A stretch of DNA of 64,000 nt from Adiantum capillus-veneris (taxonomy: Eukaryota > Streptophyta > Polypodiopsida > Polypodiales > Pteridaceae), in the NCBI GenBank assembly GCA_014529385.2, contig CM043947.1:120664891-120728890 (forward strand), read 5' to 3'. Both the position numbers and the translations under genes were made by a program. Shown here in pieces: positions 45,818 to 59,039 of the stretch; the first letter of the stretch is position 1, and each line of letters begins with the position of its first letter. The notes under the pieces are model-generated. The model ran no database searches and was not told where the DNA came from. It saw only the letters and a list, made by a program, of their open reading frames with translations.

Positions 45818-46399
45818 ATAAAAGACAGTCTGAGGTGAAGGCAAGGGGGAGATAGCACGATGGGTCCAAGGTGGAAGGTGAGGAAAAAGAGAGAGAGGGA
45901 AGACTGGTGGGAACCGGACAAAGAAGGTCAAGGGGAAAGTCAAAAGAGCAGTGCAAGATAGGCCTTCTAAAGGGTTAAAAAAATAAAGAAAAAAGGAAAA
46001 AATAAAAAATTCCTAAGGGCAAATGCGACATCTCGGACCTACGATGTATTGTGTGAGAGAGTGAGTTTGAGTGGTTGTGTGCGTGCGTAAGGGTGGAGAC
46101 AGATCGTAGCAATCGGTGTGAGTTGTGTGGTGGATTTGTGGAGTGTATGAGCAGTGGAAAAAGGGAAGTCAGTGGTCTGCTAGTGTAAAGAGTGTTTTTG
46201 AAGGAGTTTTTTGAGAGGATTAGGGGTGTTGTGGATACCCTGAGCTATAGAGAGGCCCTTGTGTTTGTGCCCGGTGTGTTCCCCCATTACCCCTCTCCAT
46301 CTTCTGGTGCCTGTTAAGTATGGAGCCTGATTTACCCTTGTAATTTTTTGTGGTAAAAGCGCACATTTGTAAGGCCCCCACTATGAGGAGAAGCCATTG
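45648..46399. other. unassigned GC-richer DNA with an (AG)n tract
   Basis: The AG tract is at about 45768-45814. The adjoining purine-rich sequence gives frames of Arg-Glu repeats with no domain. The part from about 46020 has the look of LTR R/U5 sequence (TGTGAGAGAGTGAGTTTGAG), but no partner was found. Confidence 0.4.
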
Positions 46400-47148
46400 T
46401 GCGTGAAGGAAAATCACTCACCGGAAACCAAAATTTTCACGGACAAGAATCAGGGGCAACTTTAAAGGCCTCGGGGGCGGAGGCCCCCGAGACTTTTTTT
46501 TGGCCGGAATATTCCTTTTCGCCGGAATATTATGGCCGGACGGCGGTCGGAAAGTGGTCGGAAAACAACCGGTCGGTTGGCCGGTGGCCGGTAGTCAATG
46601 GCCAATGGCCGGTGGTCGGAAGTCAATGGCCGGTGGCCGGTGGTCGGAAGTCAATGGCCGGTGGCCGGTGGCCGAATTCAATGGCCGGTGGCCGAATTCA
46701 AAAGCGGACTTGTCTTCTCAAGGGCGGCCACACATGGGCGGATTGGAGGGTCCGATTTGGACTTATTCGCACAAGGGCGGCTACACATGGCTGTCTCTCA
46801 TAAGAGAGGGCAGCCCTTTTGGCCTATAAAAGGAGGCCATTTCTACACACATTTTATAGTGTGAAGTTGATGCAACAAGGTGAGTTTGAGGTGGTGAGAG
46901 TGAAGCAAGGCGGGAGCTCCATTAAGGGTATAATCCCTTTGTAAATTACTTCTTGTTTTGAAGTACTAAAGCCATTGAGTGGCTGTTTTCCCGTGGACGT
47001 AGCCCACATTGGGTGAACCACGTATATCGTGTGTACTCTCTCTCTCTCTCTCTCTCTCTCTACTCTATAATCTCGTGTATGTAAATCTGTCTCTCTCCAT
47101 TAAGTAATCTACTCAATTATCTATTTAGCTACGTCTTATTTCCTAACA
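46400..47148 (+). repeat. family D LTR (5' LTR; limits approximate)
   Basis: It contains tandem GGCCGGTGGCCGGTGGTCGG-type units (46560-46700), a TATA box (GGCCTATAAAAGGAGG, about 46818-46833) and GTGGACGTAGCCCACATTGG / GAACCACGTATATC, typical of plant LTR R-U5 regions. A CT tract and TTTCCTAACA at the end follow. Gag starts about 60 bp downstream. A diverged minus copy is at 36890-37180. Confidence 0.6.
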
Positions 47149-47207
47149 GTGCCCCCACGGAGGAGCACACTGATTGCTCCCAGTTGATAAAAAAGAAGTA
47201 GTCTTTC

Positions 47208-48010
47208 GTGTTGGAAGTCATGGTAGCTAGAAGCTATGGACCAATTTTCACGGGCGAGGAGGGCCCTGACGAATGGATGTCGAATTTTGAGCTGTATATG
47301 CTATCGTTGCGTATGCCGAATGAGGATAGCAAGATGCAGACATTTCCTTTGGTGATGCGTGGAAAAGTTAAATTATGGTATGAAGCTTTGGAAGGCGAGC
47401 CGAGACAAGCATGGCTGGTTCTACGGACGAGGTTTCTTCACGACTTTTGCAAGGAGGCGACCCCAATCGAGATGGATGCGAAGCTGAAGGTGCTTAAGCA
47501 AGATGTAAGTAAAGAGTTCAATCTGTTTTTAGGTCATTTTGAAGAGTGTTGGGTAGAACTTGCGACAACCATGCAATTGGCTAATGGAGATTACTTCAAG
47601 CTGGACAAATTCATGGAGTGTCTGCACCCTAAAGTGAGAGAAAAAGTTGATTTCAAGAGCCCAAAAAATTACAATGGTGTTGTAGAAATTGCACGATTGA
47701 AGAGAAGAAAGATAAAGAAGAAGATAGAGCAAGGTGTGTCGGACTACAAAACGATGGCTCTCTTTCAACCGCAGAGCCCGAGGGAGGCTATGCACGAAAA
47801 AAATCATGGAAACCGAGGTGTAGCTGTTGTGCCACAAAATTGGGTACGCATAGTGCAGGATTTGTCCGAGCAAATGCAAGAGTTGCGGCTCAGCGTGATG
47901 GATAGAGGATAGCCGAGAGGAGCAAGGGGCAGGGCAAGGCCGCTGCCAGGTAGGTGCTACAATTGTGGAGAAGAGGGGCATTATGCGCCTGATTGTCCAC
48001 AACCATAGAG
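47208..48010 (+). pseudogene. family D: Gag with zinc knuckle
   Basis: The open frame 47208-47912 (234 residues) has the capsid core: WMSNFELYMLSLRMPNEDSK, FPLVMRGKVKLWYEALEGEP, FLHDFCKEATPIEMDAKLKV, FNLFLGHFEECWVELATTMQ. A stop at 47912 is followed in the same frame by RGARGRARPLPGR and a CCHC knuckle, CYNCGEEGHYAPDCP. The ORF is otherwise undamaged. The polyprotein breaks off near 48130-48190, where the AT-rich Helentron sequence begins, so this element was probably cut by that insertion or by a deletion. Confidence 0.75.
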
Positions 48011-48377
48011 AGAGAGGAGGCATTTACCCACTGTTTGGTCGAGGTCGAGGTCAAGGGCAGCTCAATGGTCCAAGAGAGCAAACCGTGGAGAATCCTGTGC
48101 AGCCAGCTCCGCCAAACGGAGGCGAGGTCCCAAGAGTAAATATTATTCATTTTGTAACAATTGAAAAAACCACCTTCGTACACTAAATAACATTGAGTTA
48201 GTAAAATGTTTTCTACAAGTTTTGTACTATATACTTCTCTCTCTTTGTTTGCCTCTCTGTATTCTCTTCCCCACGGTTTGAAAACCGAATTTCACGTTTA
48301 TTATAATAAAATTTTAAATCTGCATAGAAGCAAGTATGTGAACTGGTTGATTTGTTCTTTAAATATTTTCATATCAA

Positions 48378-48727
48378 ATGTTTAACGAACATGTATATGA
48401 TGCTTTCCAGAAGACTTTCAAGAGGAACTCCATTAAATGGAACCAAGCAACACAATTACTTGTTCAAACAACTCTACACCAGTATTTATTTCACCGAACG
48501 ATGGTAACTCTGTATGAACATGTACAGAAAATACAATGTTTTCAACAGTTAACACAAAGGTTGCTCGACAGAAAAAACAGTGTACAGAGAAACACATCGA
48601 CATAGATGAACCAGAGAAGGTAACACTTCAGGAATTTCTTCCAGGCTTCGAACCAATAGAACACAACAATGAAAATGTCATCGACGAGCCTATCCTTCTT
48701 AGAAACCATTTCAAAAAAGCAAAGTAA
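48378..48727 (+). pseudogene. short AT-rich ORF pair at the Helentron 5' side
   Basis: Frame 48378-48605 (MFNEHVYDAFQKTFKRNSIK) passes by overlap into 48536-48727 (KVTLQEFLPGFEPIEHNNEN). They are probably one exon or gene with a frame change. The protein is unrecognised. Codon use is AT-rich like the Helentron body, so it may be an accessory ORF of that element. Confidence 0.35.
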
Positions 48728-49560
48728 ATATTGTTGTAGCTTGAATTTAGACAACTTGTATTTCAGAACTTACGTTTGAAACAGTATACAAATTATAGAA
48801 GAGATAACTTTTTAAATATACAATTACATGTTTCACAGTAGCTTCTTTCCAATTTAATATATAGCAGGCTTGAAAATTTGTTTGTTGATAATGTAATGTC
48901 CGTTTCTAGATAACTTTTATAATCTCCAATAATATAATTAGTTCTAGTAGAATTTAGTACAATGTATTTGGCATTCCTAATTCAATATTAACATTCTTCT
49001 CGTGCTTGGTTTTGCTTTATTACAGTTTGAAGTGTAATATGTATTAGTATATTATAACTAGACCTTAGAATTTACATTTATAGGAGACACAAAGAAATAA
49101 ACCTTTATTTTCAGTATGCAAAATTGTTGACTTCTACTTTCTAGTTTTACGATTGATGTACATTTACAAAATACATATTCAATATAGTTAAACTAGTTAT
49201 ATTAATTCATATTTGATCAATACATTGAAAAATTTACTTCAAACTAACATACAGTCTAAGGACTATCAATTAAAAACATATCTAAATATTCAAAAAAAAT
49301 CTTACCCTTCAATATAAAAAATATTGTTTAGCTTTGTAGTTGGAAAAAATAAATAAATTAATACAACTATATAGATAAAAAATAACTTCATGGATTAAAT
49401 ATAAGAAATATAATAATACTTTCTTCGAATATAGTTTGTTTTTTCCCTTTAATTTACAAAATGATTGTAATTACTAGGTACAACAATTAATCTACTTACG
49501 AATTCACAGTTTTATTGAATCAAACTAAAAAATATACAACCAGTTCCTTCTAGTAAATAA
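48728..49560. other. very AT-rich non-coding stretch
   Basis: No frame of note on either strand. AT content rises to its highest in the window around 49080-49500. Confidence 0.6.
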
Positions 49561-49587
49561 CATTAAAATTGAACTTTCTTTCGCCGG

Positions 49588-50436
49588 ATGCAAATGGCGT
49601 TAATGGCATATTTGCATGCATTGCCTCCTGAATGTACAAAGAAGATATTTTCTCGATATACAATTGCAACATCTTGTTGTTGCGGAATCGAAGTTATACG
49701 GGAATTGACAAATACAACGGCTGTCGAGTATTTGGTGCCAAACACGTTCCTTGCATGGGAGTTTTTTGTAGATGGTCAACTAGAGTTTCGTAATGAACTG
49801 TCAACGTTTTTTTCCCGGAATATTTAGTGGGCACACAATCAGATAACTGAAGGGAATATCAAAGTAGCACATGACATGCTATATATTGATGCTTACGATT
49901 TACTGGTACACCCTTTTAGAGATACTATAAGTGCAAAAAAAGCCTTAATGATGAATCAAAAACTTGGAGTCAGTCCTATTGTAATTTTCAAGATTTGGAT
50001 GCAGCATGAACTCCGATTGAATTTCAGTTACATACCATAATGGCTATTTAATGAACATTTTGGAAAGATTGTCACTGACAACCATTTAGGTTTGGATATA
50101 AGGTTTGATCAATATCATAATCCAAGATGTGCATGGGATAACGCTCGATTATCAGAAGGAGAAGTGGATCCAGACTCTATCTTCTTTATGGATCACCTTA
50201 CTGAGAGACAAGCTTACGTCAATAAAATTTGTCACCTACTGCCTTCTGATATTTCGAATACTGAAGAATGGTACAAGGAGCACGATAGGCTTACCGATAC
50301 AAAGCTGAATATGCGTAGGTTAAGTGAGTTTACACAACAATTTCAGAATGTAAAGCCCATAGCCAAATGTAAAAACTGGGAAGCTACTCCTTCTCTATAT
50401 TGCTTCCCCACTAACCATTTGAACATTTTAAAATAG
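49588..50436 (+). pseudogene. unknown AT-rich ORF upstream of Rep
   Basis: Frames 49588-49827 and 50092-50436 are joined by open text with single stops: WAHNQITEGNIKVAHDMLYI, DAYDLLVHPFRDTISAKKAL, VSPIVIFKIWMQHELRLNFS. Together they make about 280 residues with consistent codon use. The final 114-residue block has a Cys-poor, charged helical look (EEWYKEHDRLTDTKLNMRRL). It matches no family I know. It could be an accessory Helentron ORF or a captured gene. Confidence 0.45.
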
Positions 50437-50835
50437 AAACTTACTAAGTTGTAATTTTTATAGTGTTACAGTTTTTATTGAGCAATAATAGTACGATAAT
50501 TTAGACGGTTATATTGTTCTCCATCTTATATAGTACATTGTCGTGGGTGACTTCTAATTCAATACAATTCGAAATGCGTTTACACATAGAACCTATTCTA
50601 GTTTGCATACATTATACTTAATAAAACATACTCGTCTTTTAAGGCGGAAAAATATAACCTACTTAAAAAAAAAAATAATATCCAAAAAAAGATAATTGTA
50701 CAAAACAAACTTCAACCATGACATGTAATCGAGGCTTTGTTCGACTTGGTCCACACTCCATTATACAGAGAGTATGCAATACAAATTCAAGAATAATATA
50801 TTCGGCACATTTTTCAGACACAAGCTTTACAACTT

Positions 50836-51034
50836 GATGGTAGTAAAAATGAATTTTATTTATTAGATAATACAAATTTCGAAGACCTTAACGTAAAAGA
50901 TACCGAGCTATATGAAGAAGTAGTTGAACCACACACAGATACCTTAGTACATAATTTTTTAGATTCAAACGGCTTCTTTGATGCTTCTTCAAATATTCTA
51001 ACTATTGCACCTTGCCAAAACAAAAAACCATTAG
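50836..51034 (+). pseudogene. Helentron: N-terminal segment before the insertion
   Basis: Plus text FYLLDNTNFEDLNVKDTELY leads to SSNILTIAPCQNKKPLGIF. This is the segment that precedes the EELxFP motif in Helitron Rep proteins (the APGENxxPLxLFxD phrase). It is cut exactly at the 9-bp duplication gtatatttg. Deleting the insertion and one copy of the duplication gives PLGIFVDKDCEELNFPFLF in frame. Confidence 0.7.
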
Positions 51035-51329
51035 GTATATTTGGAGTCTTACCACGCTCCGAGCGAGTTTTTCCGAGCAAAGACAAACCCGAGCAAGCGT
51101 TTGTACGCAATATAGTAAATTTTATCATCAACAAAATATTTATTGTTTGTTATATATTGATCCACTACAAAAAAAGAGTTTTTAAATTCTTGTTATATGT
51201 GGCAGGATTGGAATACTATTCCAAATGTGGCTGGTTCCAAATGTACAGATATGGCACATAAAAAAGAAGCTAAACTATAAACTATCAGATAATGGCTCAA
51301 CCTAAAACACCAGTCAGCAAGAAGCATGT

Positions 51330-51900
51330 GCATGTTTTTCCCCCAACACAGCAGTTTAAGTCTTCCAGGTGAAAATTGGCTTAGACAAAGCAGAAAACCC
51401 CATCAAACCAAACCTTTAGCATGGTTAATAATCGATCCACTTGCAAGACAGTGAGACAAGCCCTAAAATTCTCCTTTGCATGTACATCATGTCTCACAAT
51501 TGCATTGGTATGATCAACACACCTTTGGAGACACATTTTCTTCATAGAGCCAGGTACGTCTATGGCAGTGAGTTTTTCCTACTGCATAACATCTTTAACA
51601 AGCCAATCCAAGGCATCAGATGAGATACCATAGAGCAAAGGAGGAAGGGGGCACCCTTGTCTTATGGATTTATGCAATGGAATAACATCTGTAAGAGTAC
51701 CATTAACTGAATTCTAGCTGACACATTCCCAAAAGAATCTGAAAAGGGATCTGTCCAAACCCATATCATATAGACTTTGAAGTATGAACTCCTATTCAAT
51801 TCTATCATATGCCTTATCATACGCTCTGTGGTCGATTGTATGTGAGAAGACTCTTTTAGAAGAGATTTTTTTGTAATTTTGTAGTGCAGTGATGATCGGC
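51330..51900 (-). pseudogene. LINE reverse transcriptase relic
   Basis: Minus frames give DKAYDRIE, then EFILQSLYDMGLDRSLFRFF, VNGTLTDVIPLHKSIRQGCP and LLYGISSDALDWLVKDVM. These are motifs of an L1-type plant non-LTR reverse transcriptase (the KAYDRVEW and RQGCPLSP boxes). The catalytic FADD box is lost and stops are frequent. It lies inside the 51044-55696 insertion. Confidence 0.7.
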
Positions 51901-52839
51901 ATCATATCTAATAAGCAATGAATTATTCTGCTCTTCAAATGTTGCATGCTGGTGCTAGTACTACTACTTGTAGTCAACTGAAATATTGGAGGCTGCAGGA
52001 ATCATATCATAGTAGTGCAAGATGTTGTTCATGCCTCCTGCTTCTTCCCAATATCGGATGGCCAATTAGCTCTTGCTTCCTAATTGCACCTGCATGAGCA
52101 CTACTTGACTTTTGCAGTCTAATGCTCGGTTGTATCATGCTACCTTGTTGCTACAGCATGGGGTATTGTACGTGCAAGTGTCAGATTCGATCGCTCAACC
52201 CCAGCCAACAATCCCAAGCCGTCTTCTTGCTATCCATCGCGATCCTTTGTCTTTCCATCAATCGGGATCTTGCCCCTGGTCTAGTGTGTGACTGCTCTGC
52301 ATTTTGCTTGAGTTGATGAATAGATGAGCAAGAAAGTGCCAAAGGCCGAAGTCAAAACCACTCTCGAGCTCCCAAGCCCCAGCCCAGAGGTGGCGCTCAG
52401 ATCCTCTATAGGGTCTCCTCCAGCTTTTGGCTCCCATCTTGCAAACCTTGGAGACCACAAGTCCTGATGCTCTCAAGCGAGTATGGGACTACATCAAGGC
52501 TCACAAGCTCCAGATTAGTACTGAGAAATCATAGATCTTGTGTGATCCTCCCCTTAAGAAGACATTTGGACGAGACAATGTTAGTGCTCAAGTACTTGAG
52601 TCCCCACTTGTCAGCACATTTTTATGTTGATGTTATCAGGTTGTTGGCGATGCACACAACAGAGGGCAAAGAAATGAAACGAGTAAACGTCAAAGTGGAC
52701 ATCAAGGCAAAAAAGCTTATGATGGTTATAATCCTCAAGTAGTTAAGCAGTGTGTGTGAGGGGATTAGTGGCAAACAGCTCAATGTCGAGGGAAAGACAT
52801 ATTTGGGGAACATTGCAATTTGCCACTAGTGCAAGTCAT

Positions 52840-53790
<951 letters not shown>

Positions 53791-53889
53791 GTAGAGGACC
53801 CAGGAAAGCTAGGTGAGTTGTTTAACGAAAAAAAATAGCTCCTGAATCCCCTCAGCAACTTGCTCTCGACGCAGCCAAGCCTACATTCT

Positions 53890-54940
53890 CTATTGGAGCC
53901 TCTTTCTACGGTGCAAACTCTGCGCCACTTCCTGCTGGAACTATCCTAGCCACTTTTGTGGATGCTTACGCTGCTCAGACTCCATTCCGGGAACAACCTT
54001 GCTTCCGCACAAACAAGTGCTCATAGTTGTTGCTGCACCACGTGCAGAGAGCCTTCTGTGGCCGGTGCTATCGCCACCCCTTTGGAATTAACAGCTCCTG
54101 AAGCCAAGAAGCCTTCGCTTGATGCCACAGTTGCTACAAGTGGAGCCATGAAAGCAACCAAGGCTACTGTAGCAAACCTCGTTGCCATCAAAAGAGATGG
54201 CGCCCACGCCGTTACCGACCTTGGTGCAGCCCTCAGATCCGCCAAAAATGCTGCCAAAGACAAGTCAGCAAACAATGTTGCTAGACTCGCAACAATACAA
54301 CCTTTGTCTAAAGATGGCAATGGTGTCGAGACCATCATTGGGAACCGGACTGTTGCCCCTCCGATTGTTGGCGCCACTGCTAAGGCCCTTCTTGCCAACT
54401 TGATATTGATGTAGCAATCAACTACAAGCCTCAAACCTCTCGGTTGCTTAAGCCATGAACCCTACCTGCTGCTGAAAGTTGTCTGAGGCAGGTCAAACCT
54501 CAAGTTGTTGAAATTGATCATGAGGCACACCCCTCTGCAGTAATCTGCGGGAATTCGGCCTGGCCATCTTTCCCACCATCATGGTCTTCCATTGTTTTCG
54601 ACCCTGGTGGCCTTTTTTACAAGAGCCCTCCCTTAAATTCTCAGATGATTCCTCGACCTCACCAATGTGTGTGTATAACCTTCATGAAGGCTCTACTATT
54701 CATTCAACAAATGATAGCTTCTCTGAGTCTTCTTACCTTGCTGCCATTTCAACACTTAACCTCGCCATCAACTCCAAAACTCAAAGACACGGTTATGCTT
54801 TCATTTCACTTGAGGGGACGAACATGTAGTTTCCAAGCTCGTGAAATCACTCATGGAGTGGACGTTAAGAAGCCTTTCAAAGCTCATTCAATGAAGCAAT
54901 CAGAGTTGCTGAACTTCGCCATTACAAAGTCGGGACCTTG
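53890..54940 (+). pseudogene. gene-like GC-richer segment, possible LINE ORF1 zinc-knuckle relic
   Basis: One plus frame reads CHSCYKWSHESNQGYCSKPR, reminiscent of the CCHC knuckle block of plant LINE ORF1. An open frame 53956-54414 (Ala-rich) overlaps it in another frame, and 54645-54941 follows. Base composition is GC-richer than the surrounding Helentron. I cannot decide between a LINE ORF1 and a captured host fragment. Confidence 0.35.
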
Positions 54941-55705
54941 ATCCAGGTTGAAGACCTTGGAAGTCACACCAAAAATGATTGCATACGCAAATTGTATTTT
55001 TCCAAAGCATGTAGATCTATCTCATGATCACATCACAGTATGCATCTATACATGCCTCTGTATGCACGATGTGTCTTACAGGGGCGTGTGGGAAATAATA
55101 ATCCACATCATCATCCAATCAGCATCCCACTAGGCACACAATGGATTGCACTCCTACGAATCTCATGTGAAACGCCTTGTAACTGCCATCAACTGTATAT
55201 TTAAACCACCTCTTGGTAGCTAATATATCAGCGTGCTCATCATCCTCTAGGCTCATAGCCTTGTGTGTGTGTGTGTGTCAGCGTCCCTTCTCGCTCTGGC
55301 TTAATAGCCTTTCACACACACTCTCACTCTCTCTCTCTCCAAGGCTAGCACATTCTCTACACCCTCGACCTCATGCACCAATGCTTTGTGAAGCATGGGC
55401 TCACACAAACACCTGAGAAGAAGAGAGTTTTAACATCGCAGGAAACTATCCCAAGAGACCTTAAAGATCTAGCCGATGAGGAGAGTTCAAGACCTGTTAT
55501 TTAAGAGAATTTGAGAGGGATGGAGAGGGGGAGGGGGGGGAGAGAGAGAAGTGCGATTCAGCAGTTGCGCCTCTCTAGAGTTCTTGAAGTCACCTAAAAA
55601 GTCTTGTTTGGTTTTTGTTTTGTATAGTGTGCTTTGGCCAGTCTTGCTCGCTTTAGGGATTGCTCGAAAAATCTCGCTCGAGTTTTGAGATTCCTCGTAT
55701 ATTTG

Positions 55706-56560
55706 TTGATAAAGACTGTGAAGAATTAAACTTCCCTTTTCTTTTCATGGAGAAAGACGTTGTAAACCACTTGGACCCTACCAATATACATATCAAGATA
55801 TTTGCCAATGGGAAATTATAAATAAAGATCGACGATTTGCTAACCATATAACAAATATATTTTTTTAAACAATAAAAATAATGATACATCAAATTCATTC
55901 ATCAGCATGGATAAGACTTCAAAAAACAACATTGAATGATCAAACACTTCGTGTTAAAGACATTAAAACGAAAGGAAACCTTGAAAATATACTACATTCA
56001 AACATTGGCTACAAAGATCTTCAATGATTATGAATTTCTCCTGATTATTATGAGCAGTTAAGAAAAAATATTTTTGCAATGATTCGTCAACTTGGACCGC
56101 CTACTTTTTTTGTGACATTCACGAGTGGAGAACGGAATTGGAAACCACTACAAAAAGCACTGAAACTTCTTTCAAAAGACAAACTACCCCAGAAAGAAAG
56201 ACCAACTTTACAGGATTACATGAGAGAAGACCCAGTCACATGTGTGCGATATAATAATCATAGAATATCATGTTTACGAGAAACATTGAAGCGTACACCA
56301 TACATATATGGAACAATAAAGGATTTTTCTTTGTTATTGAGTTCCAATTGCGTGGCAGTGAACACGATCATGGTCTTTGAATTGATAACGCTCGGATTTA
56401 CGATGGTAGAAATGAAAAAGAAATAGTCGATTTTATAAATTGCTACATATCCTGCAACAAAATGCAAATTGCAGAACATTTGCGACAGTCAAACGCATCT
56501 CCACACACACACATGCAAAAAATATAATAAAAAACAATACAGATTTAAATTTCCAAAGCC
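55706..56560 (+). pseudogene. Helentron: Rep N domain with HUH motif
   Basis: After DKDCEELNFPFLF the text reaches MIRQLGPPTFFVTFTSGERN (56079), the most conserved start of the Helitron_like_N domain. It then gives LQDYMREDPVTCVRYNNHRI. A frame change near 56330 leads to FQLRGSEHDHGL at about 56342-56376, the His-hydrophobic-His metal-binding motif of rolling-circle replication initiators. Rep would nick one DNA strand and join ends during rolling-circle transposition. Stops and frame changes make this copy inactive. Confidence 0.8.
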
Positions 56561-56705
56561 ACCACTTCCAAATACAGTTATTCTTAAACCTTCATAGAAT
56601 GTAATGAGCAATGATTAAAAAAACGCTAGTAAAATTCAATAATATTTTGAGACAAATGACGAGAGTCAGCCTGTTGATTTTCACCAACTTCTTATTATTT
56701 TAGAA

Positions 56706-57332
56706 ATGACCGAAACTGCTTATTTAAAAGCAATACAGTCAACAATTAGAAGACTGATAATTTTCTTGAAAAGAAGTTTACAAAATATACGGACAAACAC
56801 ATTTGCAAAACACCTTATTAACATTTGGGAAGGTAATATAGACTCCCAATTTATTTTAGAACGATATGCAGCAGCACAATATTGCACTTTGTACCTAACA
56901 AAAGTTGATAACACTCTTACAAAAACTTTCCAAGAAATATTGAAACGTGCAAAAATAGAAGAGACAAATGCAATTGAACGAATTAAACAACTTGAAGTAG
57001 CATTACTAAATACACAACAAATGCCAATACAACAAGCTATCTATATAATACTATCACTACCTTTCTTCCATGCAACACAAACATTTCAATTTATAAACAT
57101 AGCACCTAAAAATGAGTGTGTCTTCCTCCTGAAGCATCCACGTGAATTAGAAGCCTTACCAGATAAATCTACAAGCATAGTGAAAGAGTCAATTATAGAC
57201 AAATATTATCAACGACCATCGCACTTAGAGTATTGCACACTAGCAGACATTGCAGCCGAGTATAACTATGAACAATATTTCAAAAAAAGAAAACATGAAA
57301 AAATAATTAGATCAATCAAATACAGTATATAA
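56706..57332 (+). CDS. Helentron: Rep C-terminal part with catalytic tyrosine motif
   Basis: An intact 208-residue frame. NIWEGNIDSQFILERYAAAQ continues as YCTLYLTKVD (56862-56912), the motif that carries the two catalytic tyrosines of Helitron Rep. It is followed by QAIYIILSLPFFHATQTFQF, NIAPKNECVFLLK and SIIDKYYQRPSHLEYCTLAD. These phrases match the region between Rep and helicase in animal-type Helitrons. The frame ends in TAA and resumes with RDPKNYYREMVLMYLPFR after one stop. Confidence 0.8.
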   Translation: MTETAYLKAIQSTIRRLIIFLKRSLQNIRTNTFAKHLINIWEGNIDSQFILERYAAAQYCTLYLTKVDNTLTKTFQEILKRAKIEETNAIERIKQLEVALLNTQQMPIQQAIYIILSLPFFHATQTFQFINIAPKNECVFLLKHPRELEALPDKSTSIVKESIIDKYYQRPSHLEYCTLADIAAEYNYEQYFKKRKHEKIIRSIKYSI

Positions 57333-57359
57333 CGAGATCCAAAAAATTACTACAGAGAA

Positions 57360-57773
57360 ATGGTACTTATGTATTTACCTTTCCGACACAATGAAGAAAC
57401 CCTTACCAACAGACATACAACTTGGAAAGAATTATTTGAAACTAATGAACAAATAATATACACAAACTATGATAAATACAGTTACAAATTAAACAGAACT
57501 ACACAAAAACAATGGAACAATATTGAAGAGCTGACAAAAAGTATAGAAGACAATTCAAGCTCTGATAATGATGATAACAATTGCATTAAAATTACAAATA
57601 CCACGAAAATAGAAACTATTGATATTGACACTAAGATTGGAAAACGACAATGTAAAACATTGGAGTACCAAATACTAACATTCCCTGGTTCAATTTTAGA
57701 AACGCCTCAGCATCATATGCAAATACGAAATCTTAATATACAACAACGATATTTTTTTGATGACATACAATAA
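57360..57773 (+). pseudogene. Helentron: Rep-helicase linker
   Basis: MVLMYLPFRHNEETLTNRHT and WKELFETNEQIIYTNYDKYS match the linker found before the helicase in Helitron proteins (the YYRELLMLFLPWR phrase). It then has an Asn/Asp-rich stretch and QQRYFFDDIQ, the typical lead-in to the helicase. One stop separates it from the preceding frame and one from the next. Confidence 0.7.
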
Positions 57774-57779
57774 GATTAC

Positions 57780-59000
57780 ATTACGATTCAGAAAACCAAA
57801 TATTTGCCTTCGTAACAGGTGGAGCTGGAATAGGTAAAACAACTCTTCTACGCCGACATTGAGCGTAGAACTTATTAGATTCTATAACTCCAACAAAAAC
57901 TATGCATGAACAAAACGAAAAGTTCTTAGACTAGCATACACTGGTAAAGCAGCATACAATATTGATGGTACTACAGTCCATTCAGCTTTGCATACACGTG
58001 TAAATCAGAAAACCTTGACACAAATTCCAGACATACACTTAGATAATTTAAGTAAATTATATAAAGAGATAAAAGCTATTATTATTGATGAAATTTCATT
58101 GATAGGGGCACAAATATTTTCGTACCTAAATAAATGCCTCCAAACAATCAAACATATTTACCATCTACCATTTAGAGGATTACATATGTTCTACTTTGGT
58201 GATTTATATCAGCTTCCTCCCGTAAGAGATAAAAGGATATTCTCAGATCTTCATCCACTTGTACCCAATATTTGGAAAACTCACTTTATGCAATAAGAAC
58301 TAACACAAGTTATGCGACGAAATGATCCAACTTTCATAAACATATTAAATAGAACCAGAATTAATCAACAAACAGAAAGTGATATCCCGATTTTGAATAG
58401 TTTATGCTTGAGAAAAAACCTCTACGAGCTCTATATACCCCACTTATTCTACACACAACAAGAAACCCAGAAACATAATAACAATGTTCTCGAATCAACA
58501 AAAGGGGCAAATAAAACTGTAGGCGTAGCTACATACCACCATAAAAATAAAACCATCGATGTTAATTGAATTATGTGCAGGGAACTACGATATTTCTGAT
58601 GGCCTCGTAAATGGAGCAGACGGGTATTTCAAAACCATTACGACTTATAACAAAAAAAATGTCATGTGGGTTCAATTTTTTTAATAAAAAAGTAGGCCAG
58701 AACACATGCGCAAAATATAAATTATTATATGACTCTACTATAGATTCTACGTGGACATCTATATTCCCAACGACAAAAGAATTCCAATTAGGAGCAAATA
58801 CTAATAAACAAACATATAGAACGCAATTCCCAGTTCAACAAGCTTCAGCTCGAACAATACACCGTTCCCCAGGACTTTCATTACAAACAATTTCATTTTC
58901 TCCAAAAAAATGTAATAAACATGGATTAACTTACAACTCTATCACGTCTTTGAACATTGGAAAACCTATACTTATTGGACTCCTTATGTAAAAATAATTT
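57780..59000 (+). pseudogene. Helentron: Pif1-family helicase
   Basis: A superfamily 1B helicase that would unwind the transposing strand. Motifs in order: Walker A FVTGGAGIGKTTLL (57809-57850), VLRLAYTGKAAYNIDGTTVH (motif Ia, about 57926-57985), IIIDEISLIGAQIF (Walker B, about 58078-58120), FGDLYQLPPVRDKRIF (motif III, about 58197), MRRNDPTFINILNRTR (58312), and ASARTIHRSPGLSLQTISFS (motif V, about 58838-58900). Then comes NKHGLTYNSIT and, after a frame change, MENLYLLDSL (motif VI). Frame changes near 57780, 57870, 58296, 58569 and 58950 disable it. Confidence 0.85.
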
Positions 59001-59039
59001 TATTTTAGATAAAGACGTTGAAAATGAACACGATAGACT

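Noticed and set aside
48190-51034. AT-rich block as an endogenous virus
   Set aside because: No capsid, polymerase or packaging motif; the adjacent Rep-helicase-nuclease order explains it as part of a Helentron.
54021-54434. 137-codon Ala-rich minus frame
   Set aside because: Lies opposite an equally open plus frame in GC-richer DNA; composition effect more likely than a gene.
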